Shown here: piece after piece, positions 17,174-25,537 of the stretch
How the letters are laid out: each line of letters starts with the position of its first letter
Position numbering within the stretch: position 1 is the stretch's first letter
DNA from: Azospirillum sp. TSH100
Lineage (GTDB): Bacteria; Pseudomonadota; Alphaproteobacteria; Azospirillales; Azospirillaceae
Reading direction: 5' to 3'
Assembly (NCBI RefSeq): GCF_004923295.1
Contig: NZ_CP039634.1
Span: 825,001-889,000, forward strand
DNA: 64,000 nucleotides
Translations under genes and position numbers: made by a program
Notes under the pieces: model-generated
The model's input: only the letters and a program-made list of their open reading frames with translations
Told to the model about the DNA's origin: nothing
Databases searched by the model: none

Positions 17174-17248
17174 TTAACCCTGGCAGAGTTCAAGCAGACG
17201 CTTGATGATCTCCAGGATCAGGACCAGAAGGATAAGGATCTCTTTCAT
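17174..17248 (-). CDS. 24-residue hydrophobic peptide
   Basis: A very short gene with strong translation signals: AGGAG (17256-17260 on the minus strand) inside a purine-rich run, 7 bases before ATG. The peptide begins MKEILILLVLILE and ends in an amphipathic IIKRLLELCQG, giving one predicted membrane helix with a charged C-terminal side and a single Cys. It sits between gshB and trpS, which are both on the other strand. Size and composition resemble type I toxin or stress peptides (TisB/Ibs-like), but I find no clear homologous motif. Expression is unproven. Confidence 0.55.
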   Translation of the reverse strand: MKEILILLVLILEIIKRLLELCQG

Positions 17249-17264
17249 CCTTCTTCTCCTTCTC

Positions 17265-17304
17265 GTGTGGCGGGGGCGGCGGGTCCGCCCCCTCCCAACC
17301 ACAC
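17265..17304 (-). promoter_or_regulatory. Leader hairpin just upstream of the peptide's ribosome site
   Basis: On the minus strand, GTGTGG (17299-17304) pairs with CCACAC (17265-17270). Inside it, GGGGGCGG (17285-17292) pairs perfectly with CCGCCCCC (17272-17279) around a 5-nt loop. The structure ends 4 bases before the ribosome site and could control mRNA stability or translation. Confidence 0.5.
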
Positions 17305-17459
17305 GAACGCGGCGGTAGCATACAAAGGCGCGCAATACAACCGTGACCATGCGCCTGCGGCGATCAGCGTGGATGGCGTGTTGAACGCACCGCGCCTTGA
17401 CCGGCGGACTTCGGGGGGCGATAACTGCCGCCTCCCAGAGTTTTCGAGCGAGACCACCC

Positions 17460-18458
17460 GTGAACCGCATTTTCTCCGGCATGCAGCCGACCCGGCAGCT
17501 TCACCTCGGCAACTATCTGGGGGCGCTGCGCAACTGGGTGGAGTTGCAGAACAGCTACGAGTGCATCTTCTGCGTCGTCGACCTGCACGCGCTGACCATC
17601 GACCAGGATCCGGAGGTTCTGCGCAACAACATCCGCGAGGTCGCCGCGGCCTACATCGCCGCCGGCATCGACCCGGACAAGAACATCCTGTTCAACCAGT
17701 CGGTCGTGCCGGGCCATGCCGAGCTGGGCTGGATCCTGTCCTGCCACACGCCGCTGGGCTGGCTGAACCGCATGACCCAGTTCAAGGAAAAGGCCGGCAA
17801 GCAGAAGGACATGGCCAACCTCGGCCTCTATGCCTACCCGACGCTGATGGCCGCCGACATCCTGCTGTACAAGGCCACCCATGTGCCGGTGGGCGAGGAC
17901 CAGAAGCAGCATCTGGAACTGGCGCGCGACATCGCCGGCGCCTTCAACCGCCGCTATGAGACCGAGTTCTTCCCGCTGCCCGAACCGCAGATTCTGGGAG
18001 AGGCGACGCGGGTGATGAGCCTGCGCGACGGCAAGAAGAAAATGTCGAAGTCGGACGAGTCCGAATATTCGCGCATCAACATGACCGATGATGCCGACAC
18101 CATCGCGCAGAAGATCCGTAAGGCCAAGACCGACCCGGAACCGCTGCCGGAAACCGTGACCGAGCTGGAGGCCCGTCCGGAGGCCGACAACCTTGTCACC
18201 ATCTATGGCGCCCTGGCCAGCCAGTCGCGCGAGCAGGTGCTGGCGCAGTTCGCCGGTTCCCAGTTCTCCGACTTCAAGAAGTCGCTGGTCGACCTCTCGG
18301 TGGACAAGCTGGCGCCGATCACCACCCGCATGAAGGAACTGCTGGCCGACAAGGCAGAGATCGACCGGCTTCTGAAGAAGGGCGGCGAGCGTGCCGCCGC
18401 GATTGCGGAAAAGAACCTGAACGACGTGAAGGACATCATCGGCCTGCTGCGACCGTAA
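17460..18458 (+). CDS. trpS: Tryptophanyl-tRNA synthetase
   Basis: Class Ic aminoacyl-tRNA synthetase charging tRNA-Trp, 332 residues from GTG 17460. Homology begins immediately ([20 protein letters not shown], which contains the HIGH-equivalent HLGN). The KMSKS loop is at residues 194-198 (KKKMSKSD). The [15 protein letters not shown] segment is characteristic of bacterial TrpRS. An upstream extension of the frame to 17397 lacks homology. Confidence 0.95.
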   Translation: MNRIFSGMQPTRQLHLGNYLGALRNWVELQNSYECIFCVVDLHALTIDQDPEVLRNNIREVAAAYIAAGIDPDKNILFNQSVVPGHAELGWILSCHTPLGWLNRMTQFKEKAGKQKDMANLGLYAYPTLMAADILLYKATHVPVGEDQKQHLELARDIAGAFNRRYETEFFPLPEPQILGEATRVMSLRDGKKKMSKSDESEYSRINMTDDADTIAQKIRKAKTDPEPLPETVTELEARPEADNLVTIYGALASQSREQVLAQFAGSQFSDFKKSLVDLSVDKLAPITTRMKELLADKAEIDRLLKKGGERAAAIAEKNLNDVKDIIGLLRP

Positions 18459-18485
18459 GGATGAGACCATAAGGATGTCCTGCCC

Positions 18486-19175
18486 GTGACGGCCCCCATC
18501 CTGATCACCGGCTTCGCGCCGTTCGGGACACTCCCGGACGGCGAGCCGGAACCCGCTCCCGCCGATCATCCTGCCGCCGATCATCCCCTCACCGGTCATC
18601 CATGGACGGCCGATCCGACCGCCCTGCTGATGGAGCGGCTGGCGGCGGAGCCGGGGGTCGTCACCGCCACCCTGCCCCCTCTCTATGACGCCTGTGGCGA
18701 CGTGTTCGCCGAGTTGCTGGCGGAACACCGGCCGCTGGCGGCGCTCGGCTTGGCCTATTGGGAAGAGAGCGATTACATCCGGCTGGAACGGCTGGCCTGG
18801 AACCGCGACGAAAGCCCGCTGGCCGATGCCGCCGGGACGGTGCGGGAGCACGCCGACATCGTGCCCGGCGGGCCGACCGCCTATGGCAGCACCCTGCCGG
18901 TGCCGCGGGTGATGCGCGAACTGTCGATGGCAGGGCTGCCGGTGACCTTCGGCGACTTTTCCGGTGGCTTTCTCGGCAACCATCTGTTCTACCGGGCACG
19001 CCACATCATCGAGAGCGCCGATCTGGACGTGCCTTACGGCTTCTTCCACCTGCCGCCGCTGCCGGACCGGGCAGCCCAGCTGCGCCGTTACGGCGGCTTG
19101 AGCCTGGAGCGGCAGGAACTGGCGGTGCGTACGCTGGTGGGAATGCTGCGCCGGGCGCTGAACGGGATCGCCTGA
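18486..19175 (+). CDS. Pyroglutamyl-peptidase I-like protein (C15 family) lacking the catalytic Cys
   Basis: A 229-residue protein from GTG 18486 with the C15 fold signatures: ILITGFAPFG at the N-terminus, the RLERLAWN segment carrying the family Glu (E101), and GFFHLPPLPD carrying the family His (H188). The nucleophile motif, normally F-V-C-N-H-L, reads FLGNHLF here, with Gly164 in place of Cys. Residues 20-45 contain an Asp/His/Pro insertion (ADHPAADHPLTGHPW). From family knowledge the change should abolish Cys-peptidase activity, so the protein may bind rather than cleave pyroglutamyl peptides. It follows trpS by 27 bp. Confidence 0.75.
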   Translation: MTAPILITGFAPFGTLPDGEPEPAPADHPAADHPLTGHPWTADPTALLMERLAAEPGVVTATLPPLYDACGDVFAELLAEHRPLAALGLAYWEESDYIRLERLAWNRDESPLADAAGTVREHADIVPGGPTAYGSTLPVPRVMRELSMAGLPVTFGDFSGGFLGNHLFYRARHIIESADLDVPYGFFHLPPLPDRAAQLRRYGGLSLERQELAVRTLVGMLRRALNGIA

Positions 19176-19182
19176 AGAGCGA

Positions 19183-19557
19183 TCAGGCCGTCCTGGCGGG
19201 GCGGCGCTGCTCGGGCGGGTTCACGATGGCGCGCAGCGCGTCCAGGAACTCACGGCCCTTGTCGGTCAGGGTGACAATCTTGCGGCGGCGCTCGCGCGGG
19301 TCTTCCTGTGCCTGCACCAGATCGAGGCCAGCTTTGCCGAAGCTGTGCCAGCGGCTGAGCGCGGCGACGTTGCGCGACGCAGAGGATTGGGCGATGCCCA
19401 GGCGTTCCGCCAGTTCGCCGATGGAGATGCCTTCGCTCTGCGCGATGGTCATGAAACTCAGCGCATACTGGATGGGCAGATCGGGGTCGAGCTTGCGGAA
19501 CGCCTCAAGCACCTGGACGACGGTAAGGACCTCGTCATGACGAACGCGGGCCGGCAT
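19183..19557 (-). CDS. MarR-family transcriptional regulator
   Basis: A 124-residue winged-helix DNA-binding protein. The recognition region ISIGELAERLGIAQSSASRNVAAL lies at residues 45-68, followed by the wing (DPRERRRKIVTLTDKG) and a C-terminal dimerisation helix. It converges on the C15-like gene. It is the last of a same-strand string of small ORFs beginning with a DUF1127 gene, and may be co-transcribed with them. Ligand and targets are unknown. Confidence 0.85.
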   Translation of the reverse strand: MPARVRHDEVLTVVQVLEAFRKLDPDLPIQYALSFMTIAQSEGISIGELAERLGIAQSSASRNVAALSRWHSFGKAGLDLVQAQEDPRERRRKIVTLTDKGREFLDALRAIVNPPEQRRPARTA

Positions 19558-19583
19558 TCAGCAGGTCTCCGCGACGCCGCGCG

Positions 19584-19760
19584 CTATGCAGCGCGGGAGG
19601 GTGGTCCCCAACGGGCCGGTGTGTAGATGATGTTCAGGCGTCCAAGCCATAGGATGACTTCCCCGTTTTCACGCCTCAGGTCGAAGGACCCGGCCGGCGA
19701 TGCCCAGCGGGCGTGTTCAACGAAGAGACGATGACCGCAAAAACCCAGAAAGACACACAT
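19584..19760 (-). CDS. Possible small protein, 58 residues
   Basis: Begins MCVFLGFCGHRLFVEHARW and ends TPARWGPPSRAA. A GAGAGGA sequence lies 5 bases before the ATG at 19760. Composition (Trp, Arg and hydrophobics) is compatible with a real protein, and it sits 26 bp before marR on the same strand. There is no recognised family and it partly overlaps the preceding ORF, so its reality is uncertain. Confidence 0.35.
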   Translation of the reverse strand: MCVFLGFCGHRLFVEHARWASPAGSFDLRRENGEVILWLGRLNIIYTPARWGPPSRAA

Positions 19761-19905
19761 GGGATCCTCTCGATATCCGGAATTCACGCTCGAAGGGTGC
19801 GGGAAGAAGACGGGCCGGCTGGGCATGATTGGCGGCCATATGGGCGGCGGTGATGGCCGGGTCGCCCGATCGGCGAGTCCAGGCAGTGGCTACGATGGCT
19901 TTCAT
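19717..19905 (-). CDS. Possible small protein, 62 residues
   Basis: Begins MKAIVATAWTRRSGDPAITA, with GGAGA 6 bases before the start. Codon use is GC3-rich in the first two-thirds and poorer at the end, where it overlaps the next ORF by 44 bp. It may be a real protein, a decaying gene, or chance. It lies between the DUF1127 gene and the 58-codon ORF. Confidence 0.3.
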   Translation of the reverse strand: MKAIVATAWTRRSGDPAITAAHMAANHAQPARLLPAPFEREFRISRGSHVCLSGFLRSSSLR

Positions 19906-19966
19906 CGAAACTCTCCAGGGGTTGAGTGATGCCGGCGTGAGAGACCGGCGGATCCGGTATCGCCGG

Positions 19967-20191
19967 TCAGCGATACGGTTGCAAGGTCAAAAATGTCCGC
20001 GCGTCCGATAGGTTCCGATCGCGGATGTGAAAAGGCGGAAGACGGCAGGTGGGTGGGGGCTCTTCGCCATCCCCAACGTCTCCGTCCGTCAATCCGATAT
20101 CGCGCCGCAGGTGTTCGCACAGTCGGCCCGGTCCGGAGGATGCCCCGGAATCGAGCCAGCGGCTCCGCAACGCCGTCCACAAGGTCGGCAT
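19967..20191 (-). CDS. DUF1127-like small protein
   Basis: A 74-residue protein. The core LRSRWLDSG..LCEHLRRDIGLTDGDV matches the DUF1127 (YjiS-like) pattern, in which an Arg-rich helix is followed by LxRDIGL. The segment after it (EEPPPTCRLPPFHIRDRN) is longer than in typical DUF1127 proteins. TAGGAG lies 7 bases before the ATG at 20191. DUF1127 proteins in alphaproteobacteria have been tied to RNA turnover and phosphate or carbon stress; the role here is not known. A 6-bp inverted repeat, AGAGGC-N12-GCCTCT (20213-20236), lies in its leader. Confidence 0.6.
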   Translation of the reverse strand: MPTLWTALRSRWLDSGASSGPGRLCEHLRRDIGLTDGDVGDGEEPPPTCRLPPFHIRDRNLSDARTFLTLQPYR

Positions 20192-20499
20192 GATCTGCTC
20201 CTACAATAACTGAGAGGCTCCACCGATCGGGCCTCTGATAGCGAAATAATTCCGTGTGCGGATGTATTCCGTCAACCGGTTCCTCCGGAGATGTCCGTTC
20301 GTCTGCATATGGCGTGACCTTCGCCGCACGGCTGTTGCAAATCAGCACCGCTTTTCCGCCGTTTCACCATCCGCCGGGATGTCGCCGGGCGACTCTGGAC
20401 AAGCGGAGGTCGGTCGGTCAAACACAAAGCCGACGGCAAAAGCCGTCCGCGGTACTCCGCCCATCGGTCTCATATCCATCAGGTTCAGGTCGTCCGTCC
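20192..20499. other. Divergent intergenic region, about 308 bp
   Basis: It separates the DUF1127 gene and the TAP-like hydrolase. The plus-strand frame of the hydrolase remains open across it from 20254, but the residues there are Arg/Ser-rich and atypical. Apart from the inverted repeat noted with DUF1127, I see no gene. Confidence 0.4.
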
Positions 20500-22026
20500 G
20501 TGTCCATCCTCCCCTCTCCCGCATGGTCGACAGCGGTAGGCTCCGCCCGCAGGTTGCTGGCGGCGGTCGCGGTGGTGGGCGCCCTTTGGACCCTGCCCGC
20601 GGCGGCGGAGGCGCGCTTCACCCCCGGCCCCTGCTGGTTCACCGTGCCGGACGGCGAAGCGGCGCTGTGTGGAACGGTGGCGGTGCCGGAACGACGCGAC
20701 CGTCCCAACAGCCGCAGCCTGCGCCTGCCGGTCGCAGTGCTGCTCAGCACCGCCCGCCAGCCGGCCCCCGATCCCGTGCTGTTCCTGGAGGGTGGCCCCG
20801 GCGCCTCCCCCTTCGGCAGCGGCGAGGCGACGGAAGAACGGATGGAGGTGTGGTGGGAACTGTCGGCCCCCTTCCGCCGTACTCGCAACCTGATCCTGTT
20901 CGACCCGCGCGGCGTCGGCCGTGCCGAACCCGACACCGACTGCCCGGAACTGGATGCCGTCGGGGCGAGCCGCGGTGCCCGGCCGCTGACGCGTGAGCAG
21001 CGGGCGACGGCAGAGCGATCGGCGGTCAGCGCCTGTTCCGCGCGGCTGCAGGCAGCCGGGCTGGACGCCGCCCAATTCTCCACCCCCGTCGCCGCCGAGG
21101 ATGCGCTGGACGTCGTGACCGCGCTGGGTGCCCAGCGCGTGAACCTGTTCGCGGTGTCCTACGGCACGCGGGTCGGGCTGGAAATCCTGCGGCGACAGGG
21201 TGGGCGCGTCCGCACCGCCGTCTTCGACAGCGTCTATCCGCCAGACGTGAACGCGCAGGAGGAGATGCCCTGGCTGGCCCAGCGCACCTACCGGCGGCTG
21301 TTCGACGACTGTGCCGCCAACCGCGCCTGCCGCTCCGCCTTTCCCGATCTGGAGAAGCGTTTCCTTGCCCTGGTCGAGCGGCTGGACCGCAACCCGGTCG
21401 AGATCGTCGTCGGCGACCATGAGACGCGCCGCGTCCTGCGGCTGACCGGCGGGGCGGCCATCGCCGCCGGGCTGGAGGCAATGGCGGTCAGCGAAGCGGT
21501 GCCGGCCCTGCCGATCATGATCGACCGCGCTGTCCGCGGCCAACACGCCACGCTGGCCGAATGGGCACCGACCAACTGGTTGGGCGATCCGGAGGTCGCC
21601 GACGGGCTGGCCTTCTCGGTCGAATGCCGCGAGTCGGTGACCACCGCCGACCCGCTGAAGCGCGCCGACAGCGCCCGCCGCTATGCTCCCTATGGGCTGG
21701 TCGCAGCCGACGACCCGGGCCAGCGCGTCTGCCGCCTTTGGCCCGCCGGCCATCAGGAGCCGACCGAACGCCTGCCGGTCGCCAGCCCGGTCCCGGTTCT
21801 GCTGCTGTCCGGCGCCTATGATCCGGTCACCCCGCCGGAGTGGGGCGACCGCGCCGCCGCCACCCTGCCGAAGAGCCGCCATCTGGTCTTCCGCGCCGCC
21901 AGCCACATCGTGACCTCCAGCGAGGATTGCGCCATGGTCGCTGCCGTCGGCTTCGTCGAGCAAGAGACGCTGCCGGCGACCGCCTGTCCCGGAGCGGCCA
22001 AGCCGCCAGTGTTCGAGGGACCGTGA
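20500..22026 (+). CDS. Exported alpha/beta hydrolase, TAP/proline-iminopeptidase-like
   Basis: A 508-residue secreted serine hydrolase from GTG 20500. The start is set by a signal peptide (RRLLAAVAVVGALWTLPAAAEA) rather than by a strong ribosome site. An alpha/beta-hydrolase core with LFLEGGPGASPF (oxyanion) and FDPRGVGRAEPD precedes the nucleophile S220 in AVSYGT. The C-terminal TAP-like domain carries D441 (GAYDPVTPP) and H469 (ASHIVTSS). Family members release N-terminal amino acids or tripeptides; periplasmic peptide scavenging is the likely role. It converges on comM with 21 bp between stops. Confidence 0.85.
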   Translation: MSILPSPAWSTAVGSARRLLAAVAVVGALWTLPAAAEARFTPGPCWFTVPDGEAALCGTVAVPERRDRPNSRSLRLPVAVLLSTARQPAPDPVLFLEGGPGASPFGSGEATEERMEVWWELSAPFRRTRNLILFDPRGVGRAEPDTDCPELDAVGASRGARPLTREQRATAERSAVSACSARLQAAGLDAAQFSTPVAAEDALDVVTALGAQRVNLFAVSYGTRVGLEILRRQGGRVRTAVFDSVYPPDVNAQEEMPWLAQRTYRRLFDDCAANRACRSAFPDLEKRFLALVERLDRNPVEIVVGDHETRRVLRLTGGAAIAAGLEAMAVSEAVPALPIMIDRAVRGQHATLAEWAPTNWLGDPEVADGLAFSVECRESVTTADPLKRADSARRYAPYGLVAADDPGQRVCRLWPAGHQEPTERLPVASPVPVLLLSGAYDPVTPPEWGDRAAATLPKSRHLVFRAASHIVTSSEDCAMVAAVGFVEQETLPATACPGAAKPPVFEGP

Positions 22027-22047
22027 GAGGTGGGCGGCGGTTTCCCC

Positions 22048-23580
22048 TCACCGCCCCGGCGCGATCCGCCGGTAGCTCAGCGCCTCGGCGATATGACGCC
22101 GTCTGACCCCCTCGGCCCCGTCGAGATCGGCCAGCGTCCGCCCCACCCGCATCACCCGGTGATAGCCGCGGGCGGACAGTTTCAGCCGCTCCGCCGCCTC
22201 GGTCAGCAGGGTGCGGCCTGAGGCATCAGGAGAGGCCACCTTCTCCAGCAATTCGCCATCCGCCTCGGCATTCGTCCGCACCGCCCGCCCGGCCGGGTAA
22301 GGACCGAAGCCGCCATAACGCTCCGCCTGGATGGCGCGGGCGACGGCGACGCGGGCGGCGATGTCGGCGCTGCCCTCCGCCGGCGGCGGCAGGCTGAGAT
22401 CGGCGGGACTGACCGCCGGCACGTCGATGTGCAGATCGATGCGGTCGAACAGCGGTCCACTTATTTTAGATTGATAATCGGCCGCGCATTTCGGCGCGCG
22501 GGCGCAGGCGAGCGAGGCATCGTCCAGGTGGCCGCAGCGGCAGGGGTTCATCGCCGCCACCAACTGCACACGCGCCGGATAGGTCACGTGGTGGTTGGCG
22601 CGACTGACCACCGCCTTGCCGGTTTCCAACGGCTGCCGCAGCGCCTCCAGCAGCGCGCGGGGAAACTCCGGGAGTTCGTCGAGGAACAGAACGCCCTGGT
22701 GCGCCAGGGAGATCTCGCCCGGCTTCGCCCTTGTGCCGCCGCCGACCAGCGCCGGCAGGCTGGCGGACTGGTGCGGCGCACGGTAGGGGCGCTGGCGCAG
22801 CAACCGGCCCTCCTCCAGCAGACCGCCGACGCTGTGAATCATCGACACCTCCAGCGCCTCCGCCGGGTCAAGCGGCGGCAGCAGGCCGGGCAGGCGGGCG
22901 GCCAGCATCGACTTGCCGGACCCCGGTGGCCCCATCATCAGCAGATTGTGCGATCCGGCGGCCGCCACCTCCAGCGCGCGCTTGGCGGTTTCGTTGCCCT
23001 TGACGTCGCGCAGGTCGGGCGGCGGGGCGTCCTGTTCCTGCATCCGCGGCTTGGGCGGGGTCAAAACCTGGGTGCCCTTGAAATGGTTGATGAGGGCAAG
23101 CAGGTTGGCCGGCGCCAGCACGTCCAGATCGGGCCCGGCCCAGGCCGCCTCGCCGCCGCAGGCCGCCGGACAGATCAGGCCGCGGTCGTTGGCCAGCGCG
23201 TCGATGGCGGCGGGGAGCACACCGGCCACCGGGGTCAGGGCACCGTCCAGCGCCAGCTCGCCCAGCGCGACATAGCGGGCCATCTCCGCATCCGGCAGCA
23301 CCCCCATCACCGTCAGCAGGCCGAGCGCGATGGGCAGGTCGAAATGGCTGCCCTCCTTCAGCACGTCAGCCGGGGCGAGGTTGACGGTGATCCGCTTGGC
23401 CGGCAGCGCCAGCCCCAGCGCATGCAGCGCAGCGCGCACCCGCTCCCGGCTTTCGCCCACCGCCTTGTCCGGCAGGCCGACGACGGTGAAGGCGACGATT
23501 CCGCCGGACATCTGGACCTGGACGTCGATCCCCAGCACCTCGATGCCCTGGAATGCGACGGTGTTGATGCGGGCGACCAA
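22048..23580 (-). CDS. comM: YifB/ComM-type Mg-chelatase-like AAA+ ATPase
   Basis: Hexameric AAA+ helicase family that promotes branch migration during natural transformation. The probable start is TTG 23580 (CGAGGG upstream), giving 510 residues; the frame is open to 23646. The N-terminal ChlI domain includes VQMSGGIVAFTVVGLPDKAVGESRERV. Walker A is MMGPPGSGKSML and Walker B is GVLFLDELPEF. The zinc-like AMNPCRCGH segment and the C-terminal Mg_chelatase_C domain (RLKLSARGYHRVMRVGRTLADLDG) are intact. Competence genes are not visible nearby. Confidence 0.92.
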   Translation of the reverse strand: MVARINTVAFQGIEVLGIDVQVQMSGGIVAFTVVGLPDKAVGESRERVRAALHALGLALPAKRITVNLAPADVLKEGSHFDLPIALGLLTVMGVLPDAEMARYVALGELALDGALTPVAGVLPAAIDALANDRGLICPAACGGEAAWAGPDLDVLAPANLLALINHFKGTQVLTPPKPRMQEQDAPPPDLRDVKGNETAKRALEVAAAGSHNLLMMGPPGSGKSMLAARLPGLLPPLDPAEALEVSMIHSVGGLLEEGRLLRQRPYRAPHQSASLPALVGGGTRAKPGEISLAHQGVLFLDELPEFPRALLEALRQPLETGKAVVSRANHHVTYPARVQLVAAMNPCRCGHLDDASLACARAPKCAADYQSKISGPLFDRIDLHIDVPAVSPADLSLPPPAEGSADIAARVAVARAIQAERYGGFGPYPAGRAVRTNAEADGELLEKVASPDASGRTLLTEAAERLKLSARGYHRVMRVGRTLADLDGAEGVRRRHIAEALSYRRIAPGR

Positions 23581-23725
23581 GGCGGACCCTCGTTGCAGAA
23601 CCTCATTGACTGCAAATGTATGGCGGGTACAGATACGGATGGTCAATCCCGTTCGGCGATGATGCTCTTATGAAAACTCCCATAGGATGCGGAGTGGCAA
23701 AGCCATGGGATCATCAAGCCTCTTC

Positions 23726-23741
23726 ATATTAGAAAAAATAT
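23726..23741. promoter_or_regulatory. AT-rich inverted repeat upstream of the YeeE/YedE pair
   Basis: ATATT (23726-23730) and AATAT (23737-23741) are separated by 6 bp inside a strikingly AT-rich stretch in otherwise GC-rich DNA. It lies 69 bp before the first YeeE gene. It could be an operator, since YeeE/PmpA pairs are often controlled by sulfide-responsive ArsR regulators, but the arms are short. Confidence 0.3.
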
Positions 23742-23809
23742 ATGTAAGAATGACTGTCATCGTGATGCGGTGTGGCTACAGCCGCCGGGATTTGGGGTGA
23801 GAGGGTGTG

Positions 23810-24214
23810 ATGACAGGGCCGATCGAGGCTTTGGCCGGTGGCGCGCTGATTGGCGCGGCGGCGGCGGGAATGCTGCTGGTGAACGGGAGGATCGCCGGCA
23901 TCAGCGGCATTCTGGCGCGTGCGGTGCGTCCGGGAGCAGCCCCCTGGCAATGGGCCTTCGTCGCCGGTCTGCTGGCCGCCGGACTGGCCGCCCGTCTGTC
24001 GGGGATCGAACCGGCGCCGGCCTTCGTGCTGCAACCGGTGCCGATGCTGATCGCCGCCGGACTGATCGTCGGCATCGGTACCCGGATCGGATCGGGTTGC
24101 ACCAGCGGACATGGCGTTTGCGGGCTGGCCAACCTGTCGCCACGCTCGCTGGTCGCCACGCTGGTGTTCATGGCCGTCGCCGCGGCGGCGGTCTTCGTCA
24201 CCCGCCATCTGTAG
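23810..24214 (+). CDS. YeeE/YedE-family transporter half (PmpA-like)
   Basis: A 134-residue membrane protein with four hydrophobic helices. Conserved sulfur-transport motifs are GAAAAGMLLVNGRIAGISGIL near the start and GIGTRIGSGCTSGHGVCGLANLS at residues 83-105, with the two Cys positions of the family. Members import thiosulfate or handle sulfane sulfur. ATG 23810 is preceded by GAGAGG. It is immediately followed by its partner half. Confidence 0.85.
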   Translation: MTGPIEALAGGALIGAAAAGMLLVNGRIAGISGILARAVRPGAAPWQWAFVAGLLAAGLAARLSGIEPAPAFVLQPVPMLIAAGLIVGIGTRIGSGCTSGHGVCGLANLSPRSLVATLVFMAVAAAAVFVTRHL

Positions 24215-24223
24215 GAGAGCCCC

Positions 24224-24682
24224 ATGCGCAGTCTCACCGCCGGCCTCTTCGGATTCGTTTTCGGGCTTGGGCTGATCGTCGCCGGGATGACCGATCCGGC
24301 GCGGGTGCTGGGCTTTCTCGATGTCGCCGACATCTGGACCGGGAGCTGGGATCCGACCCTGGCCTTCGTCATGATCGGCGCCATCGCCGGCGCCGCCCCG
24401 GCCTTCGCCATCGCCCGCCGCAAGCCGGTCTCGGTGCTGGGCGACCCCATCTCCCTGCCCGACCGCCGGTTGATCGACGCCCGTCTGGTGGGTGGGGCCG
24501 CCCTGTTCGGGTTGGGCTGGGGGCTTGCGGGGATCTGCCCCGGCCCGGCTCTGGTACTTGTGGGCAACGACGGCCTGTCTGCGCTGCTGTTCGTGGCATC
24601 GCTGCTCGCCGGTGGCTGGGTCGCCGATGTCCTGCCGCCCATCCTGCGCAGGTCGCGGACCGGGACGCGCCGGACCGCGTAA
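24224..24682 (+). CDS. YeeE/YedE-family transporter half (PmpB-like)
   Basis: A 152-residue membrane protein, 9 bp after its partner. The motifs GLFGFVFGLGLIVAGMTDPARVLGFLD and FGLGWGLAGICPGPALV carry the family's GxxCPGP signature. Together with the upstream half it forms one bipartite YeeE-type transporter. From family knowledge the likely cargo is thiosulfate or another reduced sulfur species. No sulfurtransferase or ArsR regulator gene is adjacent. Confidence 0.85.
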   Translation: MRSLTAGLFGFVFGLGLIVAGMTDPARVLGFLDVADIWTGSWDPTLAFVMIGAIAGAAPAFAIARRKPVSVLGDPISLPDRRLIDARLVGGAALFGLGWGLAGICPGPALVLVGNDGLSALLFVASLLAGGWVADVLPPILRRSRTGTRRTA

Positions 24683-24782
24683 GCGTCCGTCGCATGGCTC
24701 CCGCCACACCGGACGGGGTTGGTGGGGAAAATCCACCGGCCTATGTTGGTGGAACCAATCACCCCGGCGGGAAGAGGCAAGC

Positions 24783-25529
24783 GTGCAACTGCATCTCAGC
24801 ACCTGGAGCGAGGTCGAGGCCTATCTGAAGACCTCCAAGGGCATCATCATGCCGATCGGCTCGACCGAACAGCATGGGCCGAACGGGCTGGTCGGCACCG
24901 ACGCCATCTGCGCCGAGGTCATCGCGAAGGGCGTCGGCGACGCCACCGGCGCGCTGGTCGGCCCGACGATCCCGGTCGGCATGGCGGTGCACCATATGGA
25001 GTTCCCCGGCTCGATGACGCTGAAGCCGTCGACACTGATCGCCCTGCTCCGCGACTATGTCGGCTCTCTGGCGGAACACGGGTTCGAGCGCTTCTTCTTC
25101 GTCAACGGCCATGGCGGCAACATCGCCACGGTCCGCGCCGCCTTCTACGAGATCTATGCGGAGAACCGGGCGCTGCGCGGCCGCGACGCGCCGGACCTGC
25201 GCTGCACCCTGGTCAACTGGTGGGAGAATGCCGAGGTCGGCCGTCTGTCGCGCGAGCTGTACCAGGGCAAGGAGGGGTCGCACGCCACCCCCAGCGAAGT
25301 GTCGCTGACGCAATACGCCTATCCCAACTCGATCAAGACCGCGACGATGGAGCCGGAACAGGCGCCGGCCGGCGGCTTCCATGACGCCCGCGACTTCCGC
25401 CGCCGCTATCCGGACGGCCGCATCGGCTCCGCCCCCGGCCTCGCCCGCCCCGAGCATGGTGAGCGCCTGTACGAGGCGGCGGTCGGTGCCATCGCCACCC
25501 AGTACCGCAACTTCCTGGCGGAAGACTGA
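24783..25529 (+). CDS. Creatininase-family amidohydrolase
   Basis: A 248-residue metal-dependent hydrolase from GTG 24783, with GGAAGAGG upstream. Metal-ligand motifs are visible: STEQHGPNGLVGTD (Glu, His and Asp), HHMEFPGSMTL and FVNGHGGN, plus a C-terminal Glu in the SHATPSEVSLTQ region. The family includes creatininase, formylaminopyrimidine deformylases (ArfB), MftE-like peptidases and others. No mycofactocin or pyrimidine genes flank it, so the substrate is open. It is 100 bp after the YeeE pair. Confidence 0.85.
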   Translation: MQLHLSTWSEVEAYLKTSKGIIMPIGSTEQHGPNGLVGTDAICAEVIAKGVGDATGALVGPTIPVGMAVHHMEFPGSMTLKPSTLIALLRDYVGSLAEHGFERFFFVNGHGGNIATVRAAFYEIYAENRALRGRDAPDLRCTLVNWWENAEVGRLSRELYQGKEGSHATPSEVSLTQYAYPNSIKTATMEPEQAPAGGFHDARDFRRRYPDGRIGSAPGLARPEHGERLYEAAVGAIATQYRNFLAED

Positions 25530-25537
25530 GACGGCAG

